Made by a program: the position numbers and the translations under genes
Assembly: GCA_045104975.1 (NCBI GenBank)
Contig: JBGCCY010000129.1
Span: 27,640-91,639, forward strand
Source: CAJQQY01 sp045104975
GTDB taxonomy: Bacteria > Bacteroidota > Bacteroidia > Chitinophagales > Saprospiraceae
Length of the DNA stretch: 64,000 bases
Direction: 5' to 3'
In this document: positions 49,080 through 60,221 of the stretch, piece by piece
How the letters are laid out: every line of letters begins with the position of its first letter
Position numbering within the stretch: the first letter of the stretch is position 1
The notes under the pieces: model-generated
Database searches by the model: none
The model's input: only the letters and a program-made list of their open reading frames with translations
What the model was told of the DNA's origin: nothing

Positions 49080-50960
49080 ATGAATTACCTGTCTCTCGAA
49101 AATGTTTCAAAATCCTTTGGCGACAAAGTCTTATTTGATAAGGTCAACTTTCAAATGAGCAAAGGTGAAAAAATTGCACTCGTTGCTAAAAATGGAGCAG
49201 GGAAAACCACACTTCTCAAAGTCATAGCTGGAACAGAAAAAGCAGAAGGTGAAAATGCCAAAGTTCAATACAGGAAAGATATTCGAATTGGATATTTATT
49301 GCAAGACCCAATTTTTCGAGATGGGCATACCATCATGGAAGCAGTCTTTGAATCTGAAAATCCCAAAATACAAGCAACTCGACAGTATGAAAAAGCAATG
49401 CTTAATCTTGAAGACGAAGATGGGATGGCAAAGGCTATGCAACAAATGGATGACCTGAAAGCTTGGGATTTTAAAGCACGTATTGAAGAGATTTTAGGAA
49501 AATTAAAAATTACAGATCTCGAACAACGAGTGGCACATCTTTCGGGTGGACAAAAAAAACGATTAGCACTTGCCCAAATTTTAATTGATGAACCTGAATT
49601 TTTAATTCTTGATGAGCCAACCAATCACTTGGATTTGGATATGATTGAATGGCTCGAAGAATATTTACAATCTCCGAATTTGACATTGTTTATGGTAACG
49701 CATGATCGCTATTTTCTCGAACGAGTTTGTAATAATATTATAGAGTTAGATACAGGAGTGATTTATAAATACAAAGGAAATTATTCTGATTTCTTAGTAG
49801 CAAAAGAAGCGAGAGAAGATAATCAAGCAGTTGTTTTAGACAAGACGAAAAAATTGATGGGCAAAGAATTAGAATGGATGCGTCGTCAACCAAAAGCTCG
49901 TGGAACTAAAGCAAAATCTCGAATTGATTCATTTTATAAAATAGAAGAAAAAGCCTCTCAAAAAATCGCTAAAGATAAAATCCAAATCGACATGAAAGGA
50001 AGTCGATTAGGAAGTAAAATCCTGGAAGCCAATTATATTTCCAAAAGCTACGGCGATTTAGTTTTAGTAAAAGATTTTGCTTATAAATTTAAAAAAGGAG
50101 AAAAAGTAGGAATTGTCGGGCCAAACGGAGCAGGCAAATCAACTTTGTTAAAAATGTTGACGCAACAAATTAGACCTGATAGCGGTAAAGTTGTAGTTGG
50201 TGGAACTGTCGTTTTTGGGCATTATACGCAAGATGGAATTCAGTTAGAAAATGACAAACGAGTTATCGATGTTGTGCGAGATATCGCCGAATATATTCCT
50301 TTGGAAAAAGGAAATAAGTTGACTGCTGAGTCATTGCTCGAACGTTTCTTGTTTAATCGAAAACAACAACAAGTTTATGTTTCAAAATTGAGTGGGGGAG
50401 AGAAGCGTCGATTACACTTACTGACTATATTGATGGAAAATCCTAATTTTTTGATTCTCGATGAGCCAACCAATGATTTAGATATTATCACTTTAAATAT
50501 TTTGGAAGATTTTCTCATGGACTTTCCTGGTTGTGTTTTAGTCGTAACTCACGATCGTTTTTTTATGGATAAAATTGTTGATCACCTTTTTATTTTTGAA
50601 GGTGATGGAAAAATTCGAGATTATAATGGACAGTATTCTGACTATCGAGCATTGCACAAAGAAGAATTGGAAGAAGCTCGTCAAGCAGAAAGAGAACGAC
50701 AAAAAAGAATCGTAAAACCAACAGTTGAAAAACCAAAAGACAACAAGCCAAAATTAACTTACGAAGAACGAAAAGAGTTTAATCGCTTGGAAAAACAGAT
50801 TTCAGTTTTAGAAGAAAAAAAAGATAAAATCACCGAACAGTTTAATAATCCAAATTTGACTTCTGAAGAAATTCAAAAACTTTCGATTGAACTTGGTGAG
50901 GTAAAAAATGAAATTGAGGAAAAGGAAATGAGATGGATGGAGTTGGCGGAGTTAGCGTAG
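49080..50960 (+). CDS. ABC-F family ATPase
   Basis: A 626-residue soluble protein with two ABC domains and no membrane domain. Domain 1 has the Walker A KNGAGKTTLL, signature LSGGQKKRLALAQ and Walker B FLILDEPTNHLD; domain 2 has GPNGAGKSTLL, LSGGEKRRLHLL and FLILDEPTNDLD. The linker after about residue 240 (KKLMGKELEWMRRQPKARGTKAKSR) is the tRNA-facing P-site motif of ABC-F, and a C-terminal coiled coil (about 545-620) is present. Members act on stalled ribosomes or in translation regulation; some give antibiotic resistance. The Uup-like C-terminal extension suggests a housekeeping role. Confidence 0.93.
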   Translation: MNYLSLENVSKSFGDKVLFDKVNFQMSKGEKIALVAKNGAGKTTLLKVIAGTEKAEGENAKVQYRKDIRIGYLLQDPIFRDGHTIMEAVFESENPKIQATRQYEKAMLNLEDEDGMAKAMQQMDDLKAWDFKARIEEILGKLKITDLEQRVAHLSGGQKKRLALAQILIDEPEFLILDEPTNHLDLDMIEWLEEYLQSPNLTLFMVTHDRYFLERVCNNIIELDTGVIYKYKGNYSDFLVAKEAREDNQAVVLDKTKKLMGKELEWMRRQPKARGTKAKSRIDSFYKIEEKASQKIAKDKIQIDMKGSRLGSKILEANYISKSYGDLVLVKDFAYKFKKGEKVGIVGPNGAGKSTLLKMLTQQIRPDSGKVVVGGTVVFGHYTQDGIQLENDKRVIDVVRDIAEYIPLEKGNKLTAESLLERFLFNRKQQQVYVSKLSGGEKRRLHLLTILMENPNFLILDEPTNDLDIITLNILEDFLMDFPGCVLVVTHDRFFMDKIVDHLFIFEGDGKIRDYNGQYSDYRALHKEELEEARQAERERQKRIVKPTVEKPKDNKPKLTYEERKEFNRLEKQISVLEEKKDKITEQFNNPNLTSEEIQKLSIELGEVKNEIEEKEMRWMELAELA

Positions 50961-50971
50961 TTTTTAACAAC

Positions 50972-51037
50972 AGACTTGCATTGGCTTTACTGACTCGATT
51001 CACATAGTATAAGAGTCAGTAAAGTCAATGCAAGTCT
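50972..51037. repeat. 25-bp inverted repeat after the ABC-F gene
   Basis: The arms 50972-50996 (agacttgcattggctttac...) and 51013-51037 match at 24 of 25 positions. It lies 11 bp after the ABC-F stop and is followed by a second, terminator-like stem (51063-51102). Confidence 0.85.
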
Positions 51038-51062
51038 ATGGATAGATATAAATAGTCAAATA

Positions 51063-51102
51063 AAAAAAGCGGATACCCTCTTTCGAGAATATCCGCTTTT
51101 TT
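51063..51102. terminator. Bidirectional terminator
   Basis: aaaaaagcggata (51063-51075) pairs exactly with tatccgctttttt (51090-51102). It lies between the convergent ABC-F and TlpA genes. Confidence 0.85.
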
Positions 51103-51119
51103 ATCGAAACAACTTCAAC

Positions 51120-51617
51120 TTATTTCCCAGCCAAAGCTTTGATTTTATCTTCCAATTCATATTCATCTCCAGAAACATATCCTGTGTGCGTATAAACGAT
51201 ATTTCCTTTTTGATCTAACAAAAATGTCTGCGGAACAGATTGGAAATTTAATGCTCTTTGTAAATCTTGATTCACATCAGAAAGAATATCATATTCCCAT
51301 TGTTTTGTTTCAACCATGCCAGGCACTTTTGCCATTGCTCTTGCATTATCAATTGTTACTGCAACTACTTCAGCACCATATTCTTCTTGCCAATCAGGAT
51401 AAATATCTGCAATTGCATCTAATTCTTTTTTACATGGAGAGCACCAAGTTGCCCAAAAACTGATTACAGTAATTTTGCCATTTTTAGCATAATCTTGAAT
51501 GTTAACAGTCTTTCCTTTAAGGTCTTTCACATTTACATTTGGTAAATTCTTTTGTGCAAAAAGAGATGTTGAAAGACAAAGTGCAAAAACAACTGATAGA
51601 ATGTTGAATAACTTCAT
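51120..51617 (-). CDS. Secreted TlpA/ResA-type thioredoxin
   Basis: A 165-residue exported thioredoxin-fold protein. A signal peptide (about 1-21) is followed by PNVNVKDLKGKTVNIQDYA, the redox motif FWATWCSPCKKELD (Cys59 and Cys62), and the cis-proline region SVPQTFLLDQKGNIVYT. It resembles ResA/TlpA thiol-disulphide oxidoreductases that work in the periplasm, for example in cytochrome c maturation or in refolding of exported proteins. It is divergent from the DUF6029-Omp28 operon, from which it is separated by 368 bp with a repeat element inside. Confidence 0.92.
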   Translation of the reverse strand: MKLFNILSVVFALCLSTSLFAQKNLPNVNVKDLKGKTVNIQDYAKNGKITVISFWATWCSPCKKELDAIADIYPDWQEEYGAEVVAVTIDNARAMAKVPGMVETKQWEYDILSDVNQDLQRALNFQSVPQTFLLDQKGNIVYTHTGYVSGDEYELEDKIKALAGK

Positions 51618-51985
51618 TGTATTTTATTTAATTTTGATGGTTAATTTTTTTTATAGGATAACTTTTTAATCAAAAGCCGTTACAAATTTATCACAAAAAA
51701 ATCGCTAGTGCTAATATTGATTTGGGTTTAACTTCGATTTAACGGCTGAAAGGCATATTTAAGTATTGTCTTTTTGCAAAATACCAATATATGAAGGTAT
51801 TTTTGTATAAAGTTTAAAAAACTATCGTTCTTTGCTAAATTCTGTAATCAAGTTAAAATTGAAATCAAAAGCGATCAACGGAAGTGTTGATTTTAATTTT
51901 CGCTTGACCTAAAACACAAGATTTGTCTAAGAACCAAAACTATAAACTGTAGTTTTTTTCAAATAGATATAAATAATATATTCAG
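51618..51985. other. Intergenic region between TlpA and DUF6029 genes
   Basis: A divergent promoter region. Besides the dispersed element at 51823-51934, an 8-bp stem (aaaatacc with ggtatttt at about 51779-51804) is present. No gene is visible. Confidence 0.5.
51823..51934. repeat. Palindromic dispersed element, copy 2
   Basis: This 112-bp sequence aligns along its whole length with 996-1108, with roughly four of five positions identical by hand. The core gaaatcaaaagcgatcaacg and gttgattttaatttt are best preserved; the outer inverted ends are more decayed than in copy 1. The inner hairpin here is a perfect 6-bp stem (atcaac/gttgat). It ends 52 bp before the DUF6029 start. Confidence 0.75.
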
Positions 51986-53668
51986 ATGTTACCTACAAAA
52001 CAAAACGGATTACTTTTAATCCTTATCACACTTATTTATACGTTGGGTTTTTCGCAAAGTAACAATCAGGGATCCTTCTCTGGGAGTCTCGAATCTAACG
52101 GTAATTTTTTTATAGAAGATGAAGCTATTGAAGCGACAGGAACTCCTCAGTATGACCACCAATTATTTGGAGCGGAAACTTGGTTAGATCTTAAGTACAG
52201 TAATTTTGGATTTGATATTGGTGTTCGGTTTGACCTTTTTAATAATTCCAATTTACTTAACCCTCAAGACAGTTATACGGATCAAGGTTTTGGTCGATGG
52301 TTTGTGAATAAGAAAGTGAACAAACTAGGAATAACTGCTGGTTATATTTATGATCAAATTGGAAGTGGAATTATTTTTCGGGCTTATGAGGAGCGACCAC
52401 TTTTGATTGATAATGCTTTAGTTGGTTTACGCTTGACTTACGATATTACACCTGATTGGAAAATTAAAGGTTTTACGGGAAGACAAAAAAATCTTTTCGA
52501 TTTGTATGAGTCAGTTGTTAAAGGAATGAGTGTAGATGGTTTCGTAGTTGGAGATTCTAGTCGTTTTACTCTTGCACCAGGATTTGGAGTGGTGAGTCGG
52601 ACGATTGACGATGAAACGATGGGATTACTTTTGACTTCATTGAGTCTTTATCCAGAAGGATTTCGTACGGGAGCAAAATATAATTCTTATGCTTTTTCAT
52701 TGTACAATACTTTGAGCGTTGGCAAATTTACTTGGTACATAGAAGGAGCTTATAAAACGGAAGAAACATTTTGGGATGCTCAATTGGAATACGTCAACTT
52801 AGCAGGGCAAGAGACGACGGGTAAGTTTGATTTCCAAGAAGGAAATATTATTTATACTTCTTTGGGCTATGCAGGGAATGGATTTGGAATTTCTTTGGAG
52901 GGAAAAAGGACGGAGAATTTTTCCTTTCGAATCAATCCCTTTGAAAATGAAAATAGAGGAACGATTAATTTCTTACCTCCGATGTCTAGGGTAAATACTT
53001 ATCGATTAAATGCTCGATATACTCCTGCCACTCAAGAATTAGGCGAGCAAGCTATCCAATTGGATGTTCGATATTCACCTACTAGAAAATTGGGTTTTTT
53101 GGTTAATTTTTCCAATATTACTACGCTTGAAAATGATTTGTTGTACCGAGAAATTTACACAGAAGTCACATATAAATACAAACGAAAGTGGCAACTCATT
53201 AGTGGAATTCAATGGCAAAATTATAATCAAAATATTTACGAAGGAAAACCAGGTGTAGATCTTCTAGAGACGATAACTCCTTACGCAGAATTTTTATATA
53301 AAATTTCTAGGAAAAGATCGGTTAGAATTGAGACTCAATATATGTTGACTGCTCCAGGTTTGAGTAATTATAAAAATAGAGATTTGGGTGATTGGATTTT
53401 TGCACAGGTAGAAGTAGGGATCGCGCCACATTGGATTTTCACCATATCAGATATGTACAATGTAGACCCTTACAAATCAGATTTGGCTGAAGGTGAAGAG
53501 GCTGATGATATTCACTATCCAACTTTGGGAGTAGTTTATACACATCGTTCAAATCGATTTGAATTGAAATATGTCAAGCAAGTAGAAGGGATCGTTTGTG
53601 CAGGAGGAATCTGTCGATTAGAGCCTGCGTTTAGTGGAGTTAGATTATCTGTTCGTTCTACTTTTTAA
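51986..53668 (+). CDS. DUF6029-family outer-membrane protein
   Basis: A 560-residue exported protein with a signal peptide (about 1-24, TLGFSQS). The mature chain opens NNQGSFSGSLESNGNFFIED and then alternates strands typical of a large beta-barrel (WLDLKYSNFGFDIGVRFDL, GRWFVNKKVNKLGITAGYIYDQIGSGIIFRAY), closing with SGVRLSVRSTF. This matches DUF6029, a Bacteroidota-specific outer-membrane family of unknown function that often precedes an Omp28 gene, as here (25 bp). The two are probably co-expressed and may work together. Confidence 0.85.
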   Translation: MLPTKQNGLLLILITLIYTLGFSQSNNQGSFSGSLESNGNFFIEDEAIEATGTPQYDHQLFGAETWLDLKYSNFGFDIGVRFDLFNNSNLLNPQDSYTDQGFGRWFVNKKVNKLGITAGYIYDQIGSGIIFRAYEERPLLIDNALVGLRLTYDITPDWKIKGFTGRQKNLFDLYESVVKGMSVDGFVVGDSSRFTLAPGFGVVSRTIDDETMGLLLTSLSLYPEGFRTGAKYNSYAFSLYNTLSVGKFTWYIEGAYKTEETFWDAQLEYVNLAGQETTGKFDFQEGNIIYTSLGYAGNGFGISLEGKRTENFSFRINPFENENRGTINFLPPMSRVNTYRLNARYTPATQELGEQAIQLDVRYSPTRKLGFLVNFSNITTLENDLLYREIYTEVTYKYKRKWQLISGIQWQNYNQNIYEGKPGVDLLETITPYAEFLYKISRKRSVRIETQYMLTAPGLSNYKNRDLGDWIFAQVEVGIAPHWIFTISDMYNVDPYKSDLAEGEEADDIHYPTLGVVYTHRSNRFELKYVKQVEGIVCAGGICRLEPAFSGVRLSVRSTF

Positions 53669-53693
53669 TTATTAATTTTTAAAGAAAATTAAG

Positions 53694-54512
53694 ATGAAAA
53701 AATTATTATTGTTTTTTGTAATTGTATTGTTTTTTTCTTGTAAAGAAAACTGTCCTGTAGTACCAGATCCACCAGTTATTGATTCTGCAAGAAAAGTTTT
53801 GGTAGAAGAATTTACGGGAGTTGGATGTGTGCAATGTCCTGCGGGGAGTGCTGAGTTAGAAAATTTATTATCAATTTATGGCGACAATTTAGTGGTAGTT
53901 TCTATTCATGCAGGAGATTTTGCAGAGCCATTGTCACAAAGTATGTTTTCTTTTAAAACGGAAGATGGCGAAAATCTAATTAATTATTTGGGGAATCCTG
54001 CTTTCTATCCGAGTGCGGTGGTCAACAGAAAAGATTTTGATGGAGGATCATATCGTCTTCAGTATGGTAGAGAGAAATGGGCAGGTTTTATAAGTCAAGA
54101 GTTGGAAGAAAATCCTAAAATTTTAGTAAATATTAATAAGGTTTTTGATCCAATTACTCGAAGTTTAGAAGTACAAGTTTCGGGGATTGCAGAAGAAGAT
54201 ATTACTGGTGAATTAAGATTAACGGTCATCGTTACAGAGTCGAATATTGTAGATGCGCAACTGGATGATGCACAAGGTGGATTAGTGGAAGATTATGTAC
54301 ACAAACATGCATTTAGAGGTGCGATGACTGAATATGATGGAGAATCTATTTCTACTAATATGTCAAAAGGAGATAATTATGATATCACAAAGACAATGAT
54401 TTTTCCTGAAGAATGGAATCCAGTAGAATGTGAAATAATTGCTTTTGTTAACTTGGTGAATGGTGAACAAAAAGAAATTTTGCAAGTAGAATCTGTACAT
54501 GTGGAGGACTAA
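53694..54512 (+). CDS. Omp28-related lipoprotein
   Basis: A 272-residue lipoprotein with LFFSC (Cys16 lipidated). It has the Omp28 (PF11551) core: KVLVEEFTGVGCVQCPAGSAELENLL with a thioredoxin-like CxxC (Cys45-Cys48), then VVVSIHAGDFAEP and the later YPSAVVNR. Omp28 proteins lie in the outer membrane, have a thioredoxin-like domain and an extension, and are poorly understood. Its gene follows the DUF6029 gene by 25 bp. A strong terminator follows. Confidence 0.9.
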   Translation: MKKLLLFFVIVLFFSCKENCPVVPDPPVIDSARKVLVEEFTGVGCVQCPAGSAELENLLSIYGDNLVVVSIHAGDFAEPLSQSMFSFKTEDGENLINYLGNPAFYPSAVVNRKDFDGGSYRLQYGREKWAGFISQELEENPKILVNINKVFDPITRSLEVQVSGIAEEDITGELRLTVIVTESNIVDAQLDDAQGGLVEDYVHKHAFRGAMTEYDGESISTNMSKGDNYDITKTMIFPEEWNPVECEIIAFVNLVNGEQKEILQVESVHVED

Positions 54513-54539
54513 TTAACGCTATCGCTAATGCTTTTACAA

Positions 54540-54574
54540 AAAAAAATGCAACTCAATTTGAGTTGCATTTTTTT
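54540..54574. terminator. Bidirectional terminator
   Basis: aaaaaaatgcaactcaa (54540-54556) pairs exactly with ttgagttgcattttttt (54558-54574) with one base between. It lies between the convergent Omp28 and Fe-S protein genes. Confidence 0.92.
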
Positions 54575-54601
54575 TGATATTATGTATGATTTTGGAAAAC
54601 C

Positions 54602-56479
54602 CTACACTTCATTTCCTTCCAATGAAAATTCCCCATTTGTCATGCTGATAGTTTTTACATGAACTGTTTTTAATTCAGTTACTCGATTATCAATATCAAC
54701 TGTTCCATTTTCCAAACGTAAAACTCCACGTGGACAAACTGCTGCACAAATTCCACATCCAACACAAGATGCTCGCACTATATTTTGACCTTTTTGAGCA
54801 TATGCTCTTACATCAATTCCCATCTCACAATATGTCGAACAATTTCCGCAACTGATACATTGACCACCATTAGTAGTAATTCTAAATCGAGATTTGAAGC
54901 GTTGAACCAATCCCATCATCGCTGCCAATGGACAACCAAATCTACACCAAACTCGATTTCCCATCAATGGATAAAAACCGGTTCCCACAATTCCTGAAAA
55001 CATAGAACCAATAAAAAATCCATACCACGAACGTACATTGTAAGAGTCGAAAAATAAAATATTTGAACTTCCAGTTTGGTAAGTATAAATGACCATTCCT
55101 GTCATCACGATAGCAAATACTAAAACGCCATGGATAATATATCTTTCGTATTTCCAAGCAGTCAGACTTTTGTCAGATAAATGACGATAAGGATCACCCA
55201 AAGTCTCCGCTAATCCTCCACAACCACAAACCCATGAGCAGTACCATCTTTTCCCAAAATAATACGTGAAGAATGGAACGACGATAAGTGTCAAAACTAT
55301 TCCCCAGATAAACATCATTGTTCCTACACTTGTCGCCCAACCTGCGATGGCAAATTCAGTTCCTTGTCCATACATTTTATCAATCTCAAAAAAGAAATCG
55401 TAATCAAGCGGCCATGCATTTTTAAAATCCATGTACGGTTGATTCAGTCGCAACAAAAATTCTGGGATCAAAAATGCGAAGGCAGTCTGGAAAAACATTA
55501 CCGAGCCAGTTCGAATTAATTGATAATTATTATGTCTATATTTTATTAACATTCTGATTCCCATGACGAACATAACCATCGTATAAAGGAAACCATACAA
55601 AAACCAACGACCTGCAGTATTTCCACTCAATGATTGAGAAATTGGGTCTAGCATCAGAGTCCAGTTCGTAATATATTCTGGAAAAAAATAAAGTGCCACA
55701 TAAAACAAAATCAAAAAGATTCCGAATGAAATTCCAATCCAACCAAGTCCTTTTGGGGCAGTTACTTTTCTAGTTTTTGCAAAAGAAATATTGTTCTCTT
55801 TATTCGTTTTGTAAATTTTATAAATGATAAAAAGACCTGCAGCAATTGTCAAAATTCCAATTAATAAATATTTGAAAACGATCATTAAGATACTCGCTAA
55901 AATGGTCATCCCTAGAAAAATCATCCTAGTTTGAAACGTAATTCCACGAGTGGCAGGGCTATCGTAAATTTGATTATTTTTAATTCCTGGAATCAAATCT
56001 AAGTCAGGTAATAAATACATTAAACCACCGAGTGCAGCTAAAATGAAGCTGAGCAAAAAGAACCAATTAGAGTTTCCAGGAAGTAAACCGCCAGCCGAAT
56101 ATTTTGTCAAAGAAAAAAGATAATCATCAACCGTATTTGGAAACATTCGATAGTCATTTTCATTAACTCCTTCTGGTAGTTTTTCTGGTACCGCATTCCA
56201 AACCCCATTTGCTCGATCAACACCTGAGGCTTTGTCCAATGCTTCTAATGAGTTATTTAAAACTGGTTTAAACGCATTGATGAAAGCAACATTACTTCCG
56301 AATTCTTTACCCATCAAATCTCCAGCTTGTTGCTTGATCATTTCTTGATGGTAGGTATTTGAAATGTTTTTTGACAAAACTGTTTCCGTCAAAGTATGGT
56401 TGCTCAAAGTAAGTGACGCCACAAAAATGGTTAGTGCTAAAATGAAGAGAGCAAGACCTATATTTTTAATTAATTTCAT
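54602..56479 (-). CDS. NapH/NosR-like polyferredoxin membrane protein
   Basis: A 625-residue protein with roughly ten transmembrane helices and two bound Fe-S regions. A membrane-proximal motif (CSWVCGCGG) and CRFGCP precede two ferredoxin-like clusters, CISCGNCSTYCEMGI and CVGCGICAAVCPRGVL. This is the organisation of NosR/NapH/CcoG-like electron-transfer proteins. N-terminally there is a large extracytoplasmic loop (about 28-130) without recognised domain. The FAD-dependent oxidoreductase gene lies 40 bp upstream on the same strand, so electrons may pass between FAD protein and membrane Fe-S clusters. The physiological donor and acceptor are unknown. Confidence 0.87.
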   Translation of the reverse strand: MKLIKNIGLALFILALTIFVASLTLSNHTLTETVLSKNISNTYHQEMIKQQAGDLMGKEFGSNVAFINAFKPVLNNSLEALDKASGVDRANGVWNAVPEKLPEGVNENDYRMFPNTVDDYLFSLTKYSAGGLLPGNSNWFFLLSFILAALGGLMYLLPDLDLIPGIKNNQIYDSPATRGITFQTRMIFLGMTILASILMIVFKYLLIGILTIAAGLFIIYKIYKTNKENNISFAKTRKVTAPKGLGWIGISFGIFLILFYVALYFFPEYITNWTLMLDPISQSLSGNTAGRWFLYGFLYTMVMFVMGIRMLIKYRHNNYQLIRTGSVMFFQTAFAFLIPEFLLRLNQPYMDFKNAWPLDYDFFFEIDKMYGQGTEFAIAGWATSVGTMMFIWGIVLTLIVVPFFTYYFGKRWYCSWVCGCGGLAETLGDPYRHLSDKSLTAWKYERYIIHGVLVFAIVMTGMVIYTYQTGSSNILFFDSYNVRSWYGFFIGSMFSGIVGTGFYPLMGNRVWCRFGCPLAAMMGLVQRFKSRFRITTNGGQCISCGNCSTYCEMGIDVRAYAQKGQNIVRASCVGCGICAAVCPRGVLRLENGTVDIDNRVTELKTVHVKTISMTNGEFSLEGNEV

Positions 56480-56519
56480 TTTCGATTTTTTTGAAAAAAG
56501 TAAAAGTGTGTTTGGAAAG

Positions 56520-57857
<1,338 letters not shown>

Positions 57858-57968
57858 AAAGGAGGAGTTTGGTTTTGAAAACAAAATGGATGATATGTTT
57901 TATGAAAAAACACACTTTTCCATAGAGTTAATGTAGATTGAAAATATTAAACTATTACAAGTCTATTT

Positions 57969-57986
57969 TATATTGCTAGCAATATA
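57969..57986. promoter_or_regulatory. 18-bp perfect palindrome, possible operator
   Basis: TATATTGCTAGCAATATA is its own complement. It lies 112 bp before the FAD oxidoreductase start. A second, partial copy of its centre follows 7 bp away. A dimeric regulator, perhaps Crp-like, could bind, but this is inference. Confidence 0.45.
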
Positions 57987-58188
57987 GAAAAAATTGCCTA
58001 GCAAAGAAAAAGAAAAAGTTGAATTTATGCTGTCCTATCAAAGACGAATAAGATATTGTAAAGTGTAAAAATGACTTTTATTAAAAAGTAAGAATAAGAG
58101 ATTTATGAAATGTAAAACATGAAAATAAGTAAGTATATTCCTTTAAAAGTCTGCTAACTGCCAAACCGATTATTTTCAGGTAAAAAAA

Positions 58189-58218
58189 TTGTAAAGTCTG
58201 TCCGTTTCATTACTTTTG
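58189..58218 (+). promoter_or_regulatory. Promoter of the Omp28-like T9SS cargo gene
   Basis: TTG (58189-58191), a 19-bp spacer and TACTTTTG (58211-58218) give a full match to the Bacteroidota housekeeping promoter. It lies 83 bp before the start, leaving a leader of about 75 nt. Confidence 0.72.
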
Positions 58219-58301
58219 TTAATCAGGCGAAAATTTTGTTTCTCAACAACTAGCCTAAAATATATAATTCAAATTATTCAATCATTAAAATTTTATTAAT
58301 T

Positions 58302-60029
58302 ATGAAAAGAATTTACAACATATGTTTATTTTTTATTGCTATGGTTATTTCATTCCAAGCAATTGCTCAAACTCCTCGTATGTTATTCGTAGAAGAAGCA
58401 ACTCAAGCTTCATGTCCTCCATGTGCTGCTCAAAATCCAGCCTTACAAGCGACGATTAATGCTAATTTGGATAAAGTAGTTTTTATTGGATACCAAGTAT
58501 GGTGGCCAGGTTTTGATCCAATGTATTTGGATAATCCAGGTGAAGTACAAACTAGAATTGGAGATTACTACGGAGATATCACAGGTGCTCCGAATATTAA
58601 AATGCAAGGGACGAGTGCATCTAGTGCTCCAAGTGCTTTGACTCAAACAGTAATTGATGCAACTTATGCAGAAGCATCTGAATTTGCTATCAACTTGACT
58701 GCTGATATTGTTGACGGAAAATTAGTTATAGCAGGAACTATTGATTCAGAACTAGATGCGACAGGTGATTTCAGATTAAGATTGATGGCTATTGAGCATG
58801 AAATTACAAAGGCTGATGCACCTGGTGGAAGTACTTCTGAAGAGGTATACCACAATGTTTTCAAAAAATTCATTCCTAACCATGATGGTATCGCTATTGG
58901 AAGTTCATTTACAGCTGGCGATTCTTACACGGTAAGTGAAGAGTATGATTTAAGTTTCAATAATATCTATAACTATGACCAAATTGAGTTAGTTGCTATC
59001 ATTCAAAATGATGATACTAAGTTTGTAAATCAAGCAGCTCGTATCGGAAAGTCTGATGTTGCTGTAGTTAGTAATCATGATAATAATCCAGGTGCAATTA
59101 ATGTTGGAGAACAAGGTGAAGTTTGTATTGGAGAACAAACGACTATTGCTCCTACTGTAACTATTATCAATAAAGGAGCTGATGAATTGACATCATTAGA
59201 TATTACATATAATGTAAACGGAGGAGCTGACCAAACATTTATGTGGACAGGAAATCTCGCAAACCTTACTAAAACAGAGGTTACTTTAGATGATTACACT
59301 TTTACATCCGCAGCAAATAATACAATAAATGCTTCAGTCTCTAATCCAAATGGAGGAGTAGATGGTGACTTGACAGATACTGATACAGATGGATCTTTCA
59401 TTTCTTCTGATGTAACTTCACTTCATGTTTTGACACTTAATATTTTCACAGATTGTTACCCTGAGGAAACATCTTGGGAATTCAGAGATGGATCAGGAGC
59501 TGTAGTAGCATCTGGTGGACCATATACTGGTCAAGCAGGAGCAACTATTACTGAAGAGGTTACATTAGCTACTGATTGTTATTCATTTAACTTATTTGAT
59601 ACTTATGGAGATGGTATGTATGGATCTCAATGGAATGGTTGTGAATTAGATGGAAGTTTTGAAATCAAAGATCAAATGGATAATGTGGTTTATGATTATG
59701 ATTCTTCTGTTGATAATGCTGGCTTCTTTACTTCTAATCAAGTATTTAGTGCAGAGGTATTCGTTGATGTTGATGAAGTAGCATTAGAAGGTAAAGTAAA
59801 AATGTCTCCAAATCCTACAACTGGAGATTTGAATATTACATTGGATCAAGTGCTTGCAGGTGATACTGACTTCCAAATCTTTTCTTTGAATGGGAAAGTA
59901 TTAATGACTGGTCAACTTCAAAATACTGTCAATACACTTAACCTTTCTTCTTTCAGCAATGGTATTTACCTTGTAAGATTAGTGAATGATGACAAAGCAA
60001 TTACTGAAAGAATTACTGTTCAACACTAA
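58302..60029 (+). CDS. Omp28-like secreted protein with T9SS sorting domain
   Basis: A 575-residue secreted protein with a signal peptide (about 1-22). The first part resembles Omp28, with the redox motif CPPC at Cys38-Cys41 (EEATQASCPPCAAQNPA) and the thioredoxin-like GYQVWWPGFDPMYL. Beta-rich segments follow (about 120-480), one with NNPGAINVGEQGEVCIGEQ. The end is a type A T9SS sorting domain (about 500-575, MSPNPTTGDLNITL and NGIYLVRLVNDDKAIT). It should be exported through T9SS and attached to the surface or released. The promoter is well defined. Its thiol chemistry resembles that of the TlpA and Omp28 genes nearby. Confidence 0.87.
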   Translation: MKRIYNICLFFIAMVISFQAIAQTPRMLFVEEATQASCPPCAAQNPALQATINANLDKVVFIGYQVWWPGFDPMYLDNPGEVQTRIGDYYGDITGAPNIKMQGTSASSAPSALTQTVIDATYAEASEFAINLTADIVDGKLVIAGTIDSELDATGDFRLRLMAIEHEITKADAPGGSTSEEVYHNVFKKFIPNHDGIAIGSSFTAGDSYTVSEEYDLSFNNIYNYDQIELVAIIQNDDTKFVNQAARIGKSDVAVVSNHDNNPGAINVGEQGEVCIGEQTTIAPTVTIINKGADELTSLDITYNVNGGADQTFMWTGNLANLTKTEVTLDDYTFTSAANNTINASVSNPNGGVDGDLTDTDTDGSFISSDVTSLHVLTLNIFTDCYPEETSWEFRDGSGAVVASGGPYTGQAGATITEEVTLATDCYSFNLFDTYGDGMYGSQWNGCELDGSFEIKDQMDNVVYDYDSSVDNAGFFTSNQVFSAEVFVDVDEVALEGKVKMSPNPTTGDLNITLDQVLAGDTDFQIFSLNGKVLMTGQLQNTVNTLNLSSFSNGIYLVRLVNDDKAITERITVQH

Positions 60030-60090
60030 TAATTCTTTATTGTAAATAATAATAAATCTACTCCTATTGGTTTAGCGTTTATTTAAAATG

Positions 60091-60120
60091 AAGGTTTCAT
60101 CAGTAAAATGATGAAACCTT
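60091..60120 (+). terminator. Terminator of the Omp28-like gene
   Basis: aaggtttcatca (60091-60102) pairs exactly with tgatgaaacctt (60109-60120), followed by a T-rich stretch. It lies about 60 bp past the stop. Confidence 0.82.
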
Positions 60121-60221
60121 TGTTTATTTATCGGGTATTGTACAAAGTATTTAAGATTGATAATTTAGATATTAAGATTAGATTTTGTATTTTTACGAAA
60201 AGATTTTAAAAAAAGTATATC

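Larger units (their letters stand above)
57858..58301. other. Divergent intergenic region, FAD gene and T9SS cargo gene
   Basis: A 444-bp region. It contains the 18-bp palindrome at 57969-57986, a related half-site attgcctagcaaag at about 57994, and the promoter of the rightward gene at 58189-58218. No gene is visible. Confidence 0.55.
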
